Counted from the stretch's first letter, positions 18,614-27,109 are shown. The stretch: 35,043 nt of DNA from an uncultured Paenibacillaceae bacterium (GCA_913056365.1 CAJXLT010000022.1:1-35043); one strand, 5' to 3'. The notes: generated by a model from the sequence alone, not told the origin. Program-made: numbers and translations.

Positions 18614-19699
18614 ATGAGAAAACGTTGGACAGCGATATTGTCCCTTGCAGCTTTGTGCGTCATGATTGTACTGGCTGGCTGTACGAAAAGCGCAACACCG
18701 GAGGAATTACTTAATCGAGCACTGGAAGCTTCTAAGGAGCTAGAGAGCTATACATTTGCTAGTGAGGTCAAACTGAACGTAGAACTGCCAGAATCACTGT
18801 TGCAGGAGGATCCTTCTACTGCGATGGCGGCAGGTTTCTTGAGTGACATTACGCTGAGTGCTAACGGAGTATATCAGGAAGAGCCGGCGAAGATGGAGAT
18901 GACGCTCGATCTGAAGCTTGGCGGCGATGTCGGGATGACGATTCGCGTACCGATGATTATGGAACAGGACCGTATGTGGGTGAAGGTGCCGAACATTCCT
19001 ATGCTTGCAGGTCTGATCCCGCAAGATATGGTAGGCAAGTATCTTGAACTAGATTTCGAGGAATTGGCGGCAATGGACCCGCAGGCTGAGGAAGTATTTA
19101 GCCCGGAAGCGATGAATGTGGAAACCCAGAAGCAGCTCGGTATTGACGTGATGAACGTCTTGATGAAGCACTTTGATGAAGAGCAATATGTAGAAATTCT
19201 GAATGAAGAAGAAGCAGAGCTGCCGGAAGATGTAGAAGCTAGCGATGTGCTGCGGCTTTCCGTGAAGCAGGATCAACTGGAAGAAGCGGTGAATATTTTG
19301 GTTATGGACGCATTGCCAGAGATCATAGATGTATTGGCCAAACCGGAATATGCTGCATTGCTAGGCGACAGCTTCGATGCAGAAGAAGCGAAGAGTGAGT
19401 TGCCGACAACGGATGAAGAAATTCAAGAGGGCATGGATGAACTGAAGGAAACCTTGGTTATTAACGAGCTCTCTACACTGATAGCGTTGAATGAAGATGG
19501 TCATACGACATATTCGGATATTCAATTCGACTTCGCGATCACACAAGAGGGAGAAGAAATGTTATTCAACGGCTCTGCATCCTCTACGATGACGAACATT
19601 AATGGTGAACCGGCATTCGAACTGGAGGAGCCGACCGAAGACAACACCGTTACGATTAGCCAATTGCAAGAGATGTTCGGTGCAGGTATGGGATTTTAA
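18614..19699 (+). CDS. Putative lipoprotein, DUF6612-like
   Basis: A 361-residue exported lipoprotein: positively charged start MRKRW, hydrophobic core, lipobox VLAGC with C23. The mature part is acidic, with repeated short strands (YTFASEVKLNV, MTLDLKLGGDVGMTIRVPM) typical of LolA/LppX-like folds that carry lipids or hydrophobic ligands; this fold assignment is tentative. AGGAGAG precedes ATG 18614; an earlier in-frame start lies upstream of the ribosome site. It stands alone between a divergent LCP gene and a terminator. Function unknown. Confidence 0.75.
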   Translation: MRKRWTAILSLAALCVMIVLAGCTKSATPEELLNRALEASKELESYTFASEVKLNVELPESLLQEDPSTAMAAGFLSDITLSANGVYQEEPAKMEMTLDLKLGGDVGMTIRVPMIMEQDRMWVKVPNIPMLAGLIPQDMVGKYLELDFEELAAMDPQAEEVFSPEAMNVETQKQLGIDVMNVLMKHFDEEQYVEILNEEEAELPEDVEASDVLRLSVKQDQLEEAVNILVMDALPEIIDVLAKPEYAALLGDSFDAEEAKSELPTTDEEIQEGMDELKETLVINELSTLIALNEDGHTTYSDIQFDFAITQEGEEMLFNGSASSTMTNINGEPAFELEEPTEDNTVTISQLQEMFGAGMGF

Positions 19700-19731
19700 G
19701 CACATTCGAAGATAATTGATTCAGTCACAAA

Positions 19732-19771
19732 TACAACTGCCGATCCTATAGGATCGGCAGTTGTATTTATT
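19732..19771 (+). terminator. Terminator with a perfect 34-bp palindrome
   Basis: Two 17-base arms (19732-19748 and 19749-19765) are perfectly complementary with no designed loop, centred on CCTATAGG, and followed by TTTATTCTT. It lies 32 bases after the lipoprotein stop and may also serve the convergent hydrolase gene. Confidence 0.75.
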
Positions 19772-19840
19772 CTTGGTACGCCCAGTTTAGAAGCTTTGTC
19801 ATTTGTGTAGGCAGCCCGTATAATGTAGAGACAAGACTGA

Positions 19841-20614
19841 TTAGGAAGCAGGTGCTTTCGTGACGAAGTTTGCGATCGCTTCTGCAAGCTTCTCCGGCTG
19901 TTCATACATACTCATATGACCGCATGCTGGCAAGGTAACCGAAGTGACTTGATTGCCTTGTACAACATGTGTGCGTTCTGGCGGGATGATCTGATCTTCT
20001 TCGCCTGCGACTAGCAGGACAGGGATACGAGCTTGCTGCAGCAGCTGCAAGCGTTCAGGACGGCTGCGCATCGCTTCGAGCGCATATATGGCGCCTTCAG
20101 CTGAGTTCCGGTGACCGATCGCCTTCACTGTTGCAATGTGCTCGCTCATTGCTGTCAAGTGCTGAGGAGCGAAGAGCTTGGGGATCATGTCATCGACGAA
20201 TGCACGCATGCCTTCTTCACGAATACGCGCTATACTCCGCAGGCGATTCTCACGGGCCTCTTCACTATCGGCATAAGGAGTCGAATGGATGAGCCCGATT
20301 GCGGAGACTATATCAGGATGTCGATCTAGCAAGGCGAGGGCAGTATATCCCCCCATCGAATGTCCAAGTACAGGTGCGTTCTCAATCCCAATTCGACGCA
20401 TCCAAGAAGCGACAGCATCAGCATAAGCATCGATGGAAGCGACTCCTTCTGCGATAGGACTTCCGCCATGTCCCGGCAAATCTGGCGTGAATATGCGATA
20501 ATCAGCAGCTAGCCGGGGCAGAAGGATGCCCCAGTATTCGGCACTTCCAGGGAATCCGTGAATCAGAACAACAGCAGCTCCGTTGCCTTGTTCCTGATGT
20601 AATAGATTGTTCAT
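19841..20614 (-). CDS. Alpha/beta hydrolase
   Basis: A 257-residue cytosolic alpha/beta-hydrolase fold enzyme. Visible features: oxyanion-hole HGFPG (19-23), nucleophile elbow GHSMGG with S86, acid D207 in GEEDQIIP and H233 in CGHMS. A lid of about residues 112-165 lies between. Such enzymes act on esters, lactones, epoxides or C-C bonds; the substrate cannot be told. A TATAAT-like -10 in the 20656-20680 region on the minus strand could drive it. It is divergent from the Lgt-like gene. Confidence 0.88.
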   Translation of the reverse strand: MNNLLHQEQGNGAAVVLIHGFPGSAEYWGILLPRLAADYRIFTPDLPGHGGSPIAEGVASIDAYADAVASWMRRIGIENAPVLGHSMGGYTALALLDRHPDIVSAIGLIHSTPYADSEEARENRLRSIARIREEGMRAFVDDMIPKLFAPQHLTAMSEHIATVKAIGHRNSAEGAIYALEAMRSRPERLQLLQQARIPVLLVAGEEDQIIPPERTHVVQGNQVTSVTLPACGHMSMYEQPEKLAEAIANFVTKAPAS

Positions 20615-20719
20615 CCTGTTATCACTCCAATCAAGTTGTAAGTTGAGGGATGTTCGCTAGATTCTCTACTTAATTATAACCTAATTGATAGTAATGAAAC
20701 GCATGGATGGAGGATGACG

Positions 20720-21484
20720 ATGGATTTCCCTGTTTACTTGCCGTTAGGTCCATACGAGATACATCCTCATTGGTTGTTCGAGGCGTTGGCTTATTTTATT
20801 GGCTTTCGCTTGTATTTGCGTATACGCAGCAAGGGACAGATGCCGACGGTCCAAGCAATCTGGATCGTTGTTGCAGCGGTTCTCGGCGCTGCGATCGGTT
20901 CGAAAGTGCTGTTCTGGTTAGAGGATCCGCTTCTGACGTGGCGAAGTCTTACTGAGAATCCGGTATACCTGATGGAAGGGAAGACAATCGTCGGCGGCTT
21001 GCTAGGTGGGCTGATTGGCGTGGAAGGGATGAAGCGTCGTATTGGTTGGGCGCGGAGAACTGGCGATGATTATGCGATACCGCTTATTGTAGGTATGATG
21101 ATTGGCAGAATCGGATGCTTCCTAACTGGACTGGATGACCATACATACGGAACGCCTACATCATGGTGGACAGGAATAGACTTCGGGGACGGTATATTGC
21201 GGCATCCAACACAGCTGTATGAGATAGCATTCCTAGCGTTGTTGCTTCTTGCGCTTATGCTGCTGCGGAGGAGGAAGGTGCTGCCAGAAGGCGGTCAGTT
21301 TCAGCTATTCATGCTGACGTACTTGCTATTCCGGTTGTTGATCGACTTCATTAAGCCTACCCCGCATCCGTATCTAGGTCTTCATGCCATTCAAGTAGCC
21401 TGTTTGCTCGGTTTACTGTATTACATTCCGCTGGCGGCCGCTATGCTGCGCCAACAGCGCAAAGGAGTGACACCGCATGTCTAA
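20720..21484 (+). CDS. Divergent Lgt-fold protein (prolipoprotein diacylglyceryl transferase paralogue)
   Basis: A 254-residue polytopic membrane protein with about seven hydrophobic segments, clearly of the Lgt family: GKTIVGGLLGG (87-97), GRIGCFLTG (129-137), DFGDG (154-158) and RHPTQLYE (161-168). Against E. coli Lgt as I remember it, several functional positions differ: the HWYG Tyr26 is Leu, His103 is Val91, Asn146 is Cys133 and Glu151 is Leu138. Arg143 (R130) and the HPxQLYE motif remain. It may therefore use a lipid donor or acceptor other than the standard lipoprotein pair. ATG 20720 is six bases after GGAGG; ATG 20714 abuts it. The radical SAM gene overlaps its end by eight bases. 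Confidence 0.8.
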   Translation: MDFPVYLPLGPYEIHPHWLFEALAYFIGFRLYLRIRSKGQMPTVQAIWIVVAAVLGAAIGSKVLFWLEDPLLTWRSLTENPVYLMEGKTIVGGLLGGLIGVEGMKRRIGWARRTGDDYAIPLIVGMMIGRIGCFLTGLDDHTYGTPTSWWTGIDFGDGILRHPTQLYEIAFLALLLLALMLLRRRKVLPEGGQFQLFMLTYLLFRLLIDFIKPTPHPYLGLHAIQVACLLGLLYYIPLAAAMLRQQRKGVTPHV

Positions 21485-22877
21485 CCGTCCATATCTGTAT
21501 CATGAGTTAACAGCAAGTGTATGCTCGACCTGCTTGCGCAAGGTGGAAGCGAAGATTGTGTTCGAAGATAATTATGTATATATGTTAAAACGCTGTATGA
21601 AGCATGGACCGGAGAAGGTGCTCATCTCCGATGATGTCGATTATTATAAGCGCTGTAGAGAATTTACGAAGCCTGGTGACATGCCGTTGCGTTGGAATAC
21701 ACCGATTAAGTACGGCTGCCCGTATGATTGTGGACTATGTCCAGACCACGAACAGCACAGCTGCTTGACCTTGATCGAAGTGACGGACCGTTGCAATCTG
21801 CAGTGCCCGATCTGCTATGCGGACTCATCGCCGCAGCGGGATTCGTTCCGCTCATTGGAGCAAATAGAGCGAATGCTGGATGCTGTGGTCGCGAATGAAG
21901 GAGAGCCTGACATTGTTCAAATCAGCGGAGGCGAGCCGACGTTGCATCCGAACTTCTTTGATATTCTGGATATGGCTAAGGCAAGACCTATTAAGCATGT
22001 GATGGTGAATACGAATGGGATCAGGCTGGCGGGTGATCGTGAGTTTGCCAAGCGGTTGGCGAGTTATATGCCTGGCTTCGAGCTGTATCTCCAATTCGAC
22101 AGCTTCGAGCGAGAGACATTGCTGGAGCTGCGCGGCGCAGATTTGCGCGAGGTGCGGAACAAGGCGATCGACCATGCGAATGAGTTCGGTATCTCAACGA
22201 CGCTCGTCGTAACGCTGAAGAAGGGATTGAATGATCGTGAGATTGGGGAGATCATTCAATACGGCGTCAAGCAGAAGGCTGTACGGGGTGTCACCTTCCA
22301 GCCGATTCAAGACGCTGGTCGAACGGAGCAGTATGATCCGTCTACGGAGCGGCTGACCGTGAGCGAGGTGAGGCGTTCGATTATCGAGCAGTCTGGTCTA
22401 TTCCGCGAAGAAGACGTAATTCCGGTGCCTTGTCACCCGGATTGTCTGGCGATGGGCTATGCGTTGAAGACGGGTGACGGCGGGGCCGTTCCTCTGACTG
22501 GTCTGATCGATCCACAAATCTTGCTGGAAGGCGGTCAGAATACGATTGTGTATGAGCAGGACGAGACATTGCGCGGCAAGCTGTTTGAATTGTTCTCGCT
22601 CAACCAGACACCAAGCAGTTCGCCGTTGAAGCTGAAGGAGCTGCTCTGTTGCTTGCCACTCGTACCGGTACCTGACACAATCGGCTATGAGCAGGTGTTC
22701 CGTGTTGTCATTATGCAATTCATGGATGCTCATAATCTAGATGTGCGATCTGTGAAGAAGTCTTGTGTGCATATTGTGCATCCCGATGGCAGAATCATTC
22801 CGTTCGATACATATAATTTATTTTATCGAGACGGATTAGAGGAACAGCTCAAGCAACTGCAAGCTGAGCGCATATAA
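21477..22877 (+). CDS. Radical SAM protein of the Tes/MJ0619 (tetraether synthase/class D) type
   Basis: A 466-residue multi-cluster radical SAM enzyme. In order: CxxC (C16, C19) with C40 and H43, probably a small metal site; CPYDCGLC (C81, C85, C88) with H91, H94 and C96 nearby; the SAM-cluster motif CNLQCPIC (C106, C110, C113); GGEP (151-154); and CHPDC (C319, C323), probably auxiliary-cluster ligands. This order resembles archaeal tetraether synthase (Tes), which joins lipid chains, and the MJ0619 methyltransferase. Bacterial relatives are poorly characterised. AAAGGAG precedes ATG, which lies inside the Lgt-like gene, so both are translationally coupled and probably act on the same lipid-linked substrate. 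Confidence 0.82.
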   Translation: MSNRPYLYHELTASVCSTCLRKVEAKIVFEDNYVYMLKRCMKHGPEKVLISDDVDYYKRCREFTKPGDMPLRWNTPIKYGCPYDCGLCPDHEQHSCLTLIEVTDRCNLQCPICYADSSPQRDSFRSLEQIERMLDAVVANEGEPDIVQISGGEPTLHPNFFDILDMAKARPIKHVMVNTNGIRLAGDREFAKRLASYMPGFELYLQFDSFERETLLELRGADLREVRNKAIDHANEFGISTTLVVTLKKGLNDREIGEIIQYGVKQKAVRGVTFQPIQDAGRTEQYDPSTERLTVSEVRRSIIEQSGLFREEDVIPVPCHPDCLAMGYALKTGDGGAVPLTGLIDPQILLEGGQNTIVYEQDETLRGKLFELFSLNQTPSSSPLKLKELLCCLPLVPVPDTIGYEQVFRVVIMQFMDAHNLDVRSVKKSCVHIVHPDGRIIPFDTYNLFYRDGLEEQLKQLQAERI

Positions 22878-22923
22878 TCTAGGCGGGCCAAGATAGCGTA
22901 TGTGATGGAAGGGGCGAAAAACG

Positions 22924-23226
22924 ATGGAGATGGAGCCGAATCAACGTTCGAATCGGGCAGGGCATATAGGTCAAGTGATGCTGGGTATTTTGCTATTGGC
23001 TGGTCTGCATACAGCGGCATTGCTAATAACGCAATGGTGGGAAGGCTGGTTTTTGATTCTCGTATTCATTGGCATTGTGCAGTTACTCTATGTACTGCCA
23101 GCTGTATTCATTCTTCGCCGTAAAGACAGGACGGGAATGATGCAAGGGGTGTTGATCGGAGCGGGATTGACGTTCCTGCTGAATGCGGCATGCTTCGGAC
23201 TGCTCATGAGCGGCACACTATACTAG
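22924..23226 (+). CDS. Small membrane protein, 100 residues
   Basis: Unrecognised protein with a polar N-terminus (MEMEPNQRSNRAGH) and three hydrophobic segments (about 17-37, 42-63 and 75-97). GGAAGGGG lies nine bases before ATG 22924, 46 bases after the radical SAM stop. The spacing suggests it is the third gene of the Lgt-like/radical SAM operon. It could be an accessory membrane subunit, but no family feature shows this. Confidence 0.65.
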   Translation: MEMEPNQRSNRAGHIGQVMLGILLLAGLHTAALLITQWWEGWFLILVFIGIVQLLYVLPAVFILRRKDRTGMMQGVLIGAGLTFLLNAACFGLLMSGTLY

Positions 23227-23237
23227 AAGAGAAGAAG

Positions 23238-23274
23238 AGCTATCGCTTAGACACAATGCGCCTGAACGATAGCT
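23238..23274. terminator. Possible terminator between convergent genes
   Basis: AGCTATCG (23238-23245) and CGATAGCT (23267-23274) form an eight-pair stem between the small membrane-protein gene and the convergent lacI-type gene. There is no clear T run. Confidence 0.35.
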
Positions 23275-23293
23275 TATAAGTATGTTAACTGCC

Positions 23294-24343
23294 TCAATAC
23301 GACTGAGCGGTAGGTGCAGTCGTCTGCCACAAAGGCTGAGACCCGCAGGAAGATCGAATCTGCAGCTCAGGCTCAACCATAATAGAACTGCCCTGTGTCT
23401 GCTTGTTCATCAAGTCGAACAGCATCATCGCGGCCAATCGTCCGATCCGTTCCTTGTCCTGACGAATGGTTGTCAAGGTCGGTGTAATGTATTGGCAGGC
23501 CTCGATATCGTCACAGCCAATGACTGCTATTTCATCCGGCACAGCGATGCGATGCTCGCGGAACGCTCGCAGTGCGCCGAAGGCGAGCAGATCTGATGCG
23601 GCGAACAAAGCCTTGGGCAAGGAGCCTGCTGCGATCCAAGCTTTGGTAGCTTCGTAGCCGTATGCTTCCTCGAATCCCTTGCTATAGACAAACCACTCTT
23701 CTCTGATCGGCATCGCGAAGTTATTCAGTGCTTCCCGGAAGGCCTCTTCACGAGTTTGCATGACGCCGCTCTTGCGGTCAGTGCCAAGATAGCCGACTTC
23801 TCGATAGCCGTTAATATAAAAGTGTTCAATGACCTTCGAGGCAATCTTCTTGTTGTCTGACATAATATAAGCTGAATTGTTGCCACGCAGTTCGATATCG
23901 ACACCAATACAAGGGATATCGCTTTGGTCCAAATCGTTGATGCTCGGCTCCAGCTCATCCCCCGCGATAATGATGCAGCCGTCCACGTTGTGATGAAGAC
24001 AGCGTGCCAAATAATCTTCGCCATTCGTTAGAAACTTCTCATTGGAGAACAACAGCACATCATACCCAAGAATCCCGATCTGTTTCTTGAAGGCATTAAT
24101 CACTTCGATGAAGAAGGGGTGTCTGAAATCTACATTGAGCTTACCGGCGAAGATAACGCCAATCAATTGAGATTTCGCAATGGGCGCCAGCTTCGCTGGC
24201 TTACTGGGCTGATAACCGTTCTCCTCCATAATTTTCAATACATGCTTCTTTGTTTCCTCGCCGACGTCGGGATAGTTGTGAATAATCTTCGAAACCGTGG
24301 AGACAGAAACCCCAGCCAGCTTGGCAATGGTCTTCATATTCAT
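23294..24343 (-). CDS. LacI-family transcriptional regulator
   Basis: A 349-residue repressor-type regulator. The N-terminal helix-turn-helix reads MKTIAKLAGVSVSTVSKIIHNYPDVGEETK. A periplasmic-binding-protein-like sensor domain follows (IGVIFAG, CIGVDIELRG, FAASDLLAFGAL, IGCDDIEACQY). I chose ATG 24343, six bases after TAGGTG; a GTG three codons earlier overlaps that site. It is divergent from a sugar ABC transporter/dehydratase operon and its own promoter region carries the same ACGAAAA elements, so it probably controls both. The effector is probably a sugar acid or an oligosaccharide of it. Confidence 0.92.
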   Translation of the reverse strand: MNMKTIAKLAGVSVSTVSKIIHNYPDVGEETKKHVLKIMEENGYQPSKPAKLAPIAKSQLIGVIFAGKLNVDFRHPFFIEVINAFKKQIGILGYDVLLFSNEKFLTNGEDYLARCLHHNVDGCIIIAGDELEPSINDLDQSDIPCIGVDIELRGNNSAYIMSDNKKIASKVIEHFYINGYREVGYLGTDRKSGVMQTREEAFREALNNFAMPIREEWFVYSKGFEEAYGYEATKAWIAAGSLPKALFAASDLLAFGALRAFREHRIAVPDEIAVIGCDDIEACQYITPTLTTIRQDKERIGRLAAMMLFDLMNKQTQGSSIMVEPELQIRSSCGSQPLWQTTAPTAQSY

Positions 24344-24380
24344 TCCATACACCTACTTACCGTTTTTCCTAAACTTCTAC

Positions 24381-24398
24381 AACATTTTCGTAAATGTT
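24381..24398. promoter_or_regulatory. LacI-type operator candidate 1
   Basis: AACATTT-TCGT-AAATGTT is a perfect inverted repeat with seven-base arms, just downstream of the regulator's own promoter. It includes the TTTTCGT core found several more times in the intergenic region. Confidence 0.55.
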
Positions 24399-24407
24399 CG
24401 CTTACTC

Positions 24408-24437
24408 ATCATACCGTTTTTTCGTAGCATTCGTCAA
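24408..24437 (-). promoter_or_regulatory. Promoter of the LacI-type gene
   Basis: On the minus strand TTGACG (24437-24432), an 18-base spacer and TATGAT (24413-24408). An ACGAAAA copy lies inside the spacer (24425-24419), consistent with autoregulation. Confidence 0.7.
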
Positions 24438-24494
24438 TGAAATATACGAAAAATAGCTTGTGAATAATTATTTATACATATAACTAGCATAGTT

Positions 24495-24509
24495 ACGAAA
24501 ATATTTCGT
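24495..24509. promoter_or_regulatory. LacI-type operator candidate 2
   Basis: ACGAAA-ATA-TTTCGT, six-base perfect arms, lies between the two divergent promoters. Single ACGAAAA copies flank it at 24446-24452 and 24520-24526. Confidence 0.5.
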
Positions 24510-24531
24510 GCAACAATTTACGAAAAAAGCC

Positions 24532-24560
24532 TTTACAAACCGAAAATATTGACTAATAAT
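24532..24560 (+). promoter_or_regulatory. Promoter of the sugar transporter operon
   Basis: TTTACA (24532-24537), a 16- or 17-base spacer and TAATAAT (24554-24560). An ACGAAAA element sits just upstream. About 190 bases of leader follow before the ATG, containing two TGTAAGCGC cores (24566 and 24701) that resemble imperfect CcpA cre sites. Confidence 0.55.
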
Positions 24561-24700
24561 GGGGATGTAAGCGCGAAACATTTTCTGAATGAAAAACAAG
24601 ACTTGCATCGTACTTTGATTTATATGTCCCTTGGGCCGCAACCAATAGTTAGCGGACAGCTGCAGCTAGCGATGCATCTCGAGAAGCTATTCGGAATGAA

Positions 24701-24713
24701 TGTAAGCGCTTCA
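24701..24713. promoter_or_regulatory. Imperfect cre-like site
   Basis: TGTAAGCGCTTCA resembles a catabolite-responsive element (consensus TGWNANCGNTNWCA) but is one base short. A second TGTAAGCGC core with a different tail is at 24566. Carbon catabolite control of a sugar operon would be usual; the match is incomplete. Confidence 0.35.
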
Positions 24714-24749
24714 TCATGAATCTCAGAATTGGGGAGGTTGGCAACGAAA

Positions 24750-26117
24750 ATGAGAAAACATTCTGTATGGCTGCTATTGATGGCTTTTGTATTAGTATTA
24801 TCGGCTTGTTCAGGGGGAAATGGTGGTAATGGTGGTAACGGATCAGGAACACCTGATGGGAATTCCGGCTCTACTAATTCGTCTGACGGAGGGGAGCAAG
24901 TAACGCTCCGAGTGCTGCATTGGATTAACGAACCAGTCAACAAGTATATGGAAGATGTGTTTATTCCGCAGTTTGAGGAGAAATATCCGAACGTTAAGAT
25001 TGACTACACGACGGTTCCTTCTGATGAAACGTATGATCAATTGATGCAAACACGGGTTAATGCGAATGATGCCGATGTTGTGGCCTACAAGAGTTCCTTC
25101 GTGGGAGCGCCGCAGGAGTGGTCACCAGGAGCGGCGGATCCGCTGTGGAAGCAGTGGGCGGACGCTGGATTGCTCGCGGATTTGACGGGTGAAGACTTTA
25201 TCGCAAATTACAATCCGGTTGATGTGGAAAATGCGATGACCTACGATAGCAAAGTGTACGGTGTGAACATGGGGAAAGTATCCTTCACCGGACTTTTCTA
25301 CAATAAAGATATTTTTGCCCAGTATGATTTAGATGTTCCGACGACTTGGGATGAATTCATGGTTGTGTTGAATACATTGAATGACAACGGCGTTACACCA
25401 ATTGGTTTTGCCGGCAAGGAAGTGTGGCCAATCAATTTGGCAGTGCAAGGGCTGCAAGCCACGATTCATGAAGATCAGTTGGCTTATATTAAAGGGCTTT
25501 GGACAGGGGAAACGAAGTTCACCGATCCGGCAGCGATTGAAGTGCTGGAGAAAGCGCAAATCATGATGAACTACGCGCAAAATGGCTTTATGGGCACCGA
25601 TTACGGCACGCTGCCAAGCTTGTTCGCAGCAGGCCAAGTAGCGATGGCTGCTGACGGCACTTGGAATGCGGCTACGTATCAAGGTCTCAATCCCGACTTG
25701 AATCTGGGTTACTTCCCGGTACCAGGCAGCAGTGATCCGGCGGACAACGCCAACCTAGCAGGCAAGTATGATATGACCTGGATGGTTGTGGAGAAATCGT
25801 CGAACAAAGATTGGGCGTTGACGTTCCTCGAAGAGATGAGCACACGTGACAACTACACAGCATTCGTGAATGCGGCGGGCTTCCTGCCGACACAGGATGT
25901 GACAGTGGATAGCGAGTTTATCAACGACATCACGCCTTATCTCGGAGAGTTCATCCTGGCATGGGATCAATTGGCTATCAATCGTGAGAACGTAGGTCAA
26001 TACGCCGATGGATCGAGCCCACACGCTGAATTCCTGAAGCCGGCTGGACCGCTAGAAACTCCACAGGAGCTAGCCGATTTGTCCCAGAAGGATTGGGACG
26101 CAGCAGCGCCGAAATAA
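24750..26117 (+). CDS. Sugar ABC transporter substrate-binding lipoprotein (CUT1)
   Basis: A 455-residue extracellular solute-binding protein, family 1. The signal peptide ends in lipobox LSAC with C20, followed by a Gly/Asn/Ser-rich linker to about residue 55. The mature fold shows FEEKYPNVKIDY, the interdomain GLFYNKDIF and VPTTWDEF segments and the conserved ADGTW region. ATG 24750 is 12 bases after GGGGAGG; TTG 24738 abuts that site. It works with the two permeases that follow. The neighbouring dehydratase suggests a uronic- or aldonic-acid-containing sugar as substrate. Confidence 0.92.
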   Translation: MRKHSVWLLLMAFVLVLSACSGGNGGNGGNGSGTPDGNSGSTNSSDGGEQVTLRVLHWINEPVNKYMEDVFIPQFEEKYPNVKIDYTTVPSDETYDQLMQTRVNANDADVVAYKSSFVGAPQEWSPGAADPLWKQWADAGLLADLTGEDFIANYNPVDVENAMTYDSKVYGVNMGKVSFTGLFYNKDIFAQYDLDVPTTWDEFMVVLNTLNDNGVTPIGFAGKEVWPINLAVQGLQATIHEDQLAYIKGLWTGETKFTDPAAIEVLEKAQIMMNYAQNGFMGTDYGTLPSLFAAGQVAMAADGTWNAATYQGLNPDLNLGYFPVPGSSDPADNANLAGKYDMTWMVVEKSSNKDWALTFLEEMSTRDNYTAFVNAAGFLPTQDVTVDSEFINDITPYLGEFILAWDQLAINRENVGQYADGSSPHAEFLKPAGPLETPQELADLSQKDWDAAAPK

Positions 26118-26153
26118 CGGCACATTATTCAATCTATTACAAACATTAGAAGG

Positions 26154-26191
26154 TGTTGGCGCCAGATTAGAAATAGCGGCTGGCGCCAACA
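26154..26191 (+). other. Intercistronic mRNA hairpin
   Basis: Perfect 12-bp inverted repeat TGTTGGCGCCAG (26154-26165) and CTGGCGCCAACA (26180-26191) between the binding-protein and first permease genes, without a T run. Such hairpins are known to protect upstream mRNA or cause partial termination, raising binding-protein output over the permeases. Confidence 0.7.
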
Positions 26192-26215
26192 TCTTCTTAC
26201 TACAGAGGTGTTCCT

Positions 26216-27109
26216 ATGTATCCTTTTGGTAAAGGCTTGTCACGCTACGTCCCGCTCTTGCTCCTCATGATCCCGGTAGCGCTTTATGTTTTGTTAGCGG
26301 TAGGGCCCTCGATGGTCACGATTGTATTCTCTTTAACAGATGCTACGGGGATTCCGGGAACATCCTGGAAGTTTATCGGGTTTGACAATTATAAGGAATT
26401 TTTCACAGCTTCGAATGCTAGCGACCAGGTGCGGGCGATTAGCCGTTCGCTTTATTTCGCTTTTGCGGTCGTGTTGATTCAGAATGCGGTTGCTTTGCTG
26501 ATTGCGATTATTGTGAATAAACGGTTGCGCGGCGATGTGTTTTACCGGGCGACATATTTCCTGCCTGTCGTGCTCGGGGTAACGGTTTCGGGGCTTATTT
26601 GGCAAATGTTGTTCAACCCAATGGGCGGTCCAGCGCAGAAGCTGCTGAACGTCTTTGGGACACAGTCGAACTTTTTTGGCAGTTACGATATCGCCTTCGA
26701 GCTTATTATTTTTGTTCAGATATGGATGTATATGGGTTATTCCATGACAATTTTTCTCGCTGGCTTGCAAGCGATTCCTAAGGATTTGTACGAGGCAGGT
26801 TATATGGACGGGGCGAGGGGTTGGGCCTCCTTCCGTCATATTACGTTCCCGATGATCGCCCCGGCGATTACTGTCAACATACTACTCTCGATTATTGGCG
26901 GGCTGCAAACGTTCGACATTATTTATGTATTGACTGGCGGAAAGTTTGAAACCTCGACATTGGCGTTCAATGTGTTTGCAGCTGCATTCGCAACGACCAC
27001 TTCTGATTTTGGTCGGGCTTCAGCGATTGCGATGATTCAGTTCGTATTCGTGTTCGCCTTCGCGATTGTTGCCATGCTGTATTTCCGCAAAAGAGAGGTG
27101 GAGCTCTAA
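26216..27109 (+). CDS. Sugar ABC transporter permease (MalF-type)
   Basis: CUT1 inner-membrane permease of 297 residues with six predicted hydrophobic segments. The cytoplasmic EAA loop (EAGYMDGA at 193-200, followed by FRHITFPMIAP) contacts the ATPase. GAGGTG precedes ATG 26216. Its stop overlaps the next ATG by one base (TAATG). Acts as a heterodimer with the next gene product. Confidence 0.93.
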   Translation: MYPFGKGLSRYVPLLLLMIPVALYVLLAVGPSMVTIVFSLTDATGIPGTSWKFIGFDNYKEFFTASNASDQVRAISRSLYFAFAVVLIQNAVALLIAIIVNKRLRGDVFYRATYFLPVVLGVTVSGLIWQMLFNPMGGPAQKLLNVFGTQSNFFGSYDIAFELIIFVQIWMYMGYSMTIFLAGLQAIPKDLYEAGYMDGARGWASFRHITFPMIAPAITVNILLSIIGGLQTFDIIYVLTGGKFETSTLAFNVFAAAFATTTSDFGRASAIAMIQFVFVFAFAIVAMLYFRKREVEL

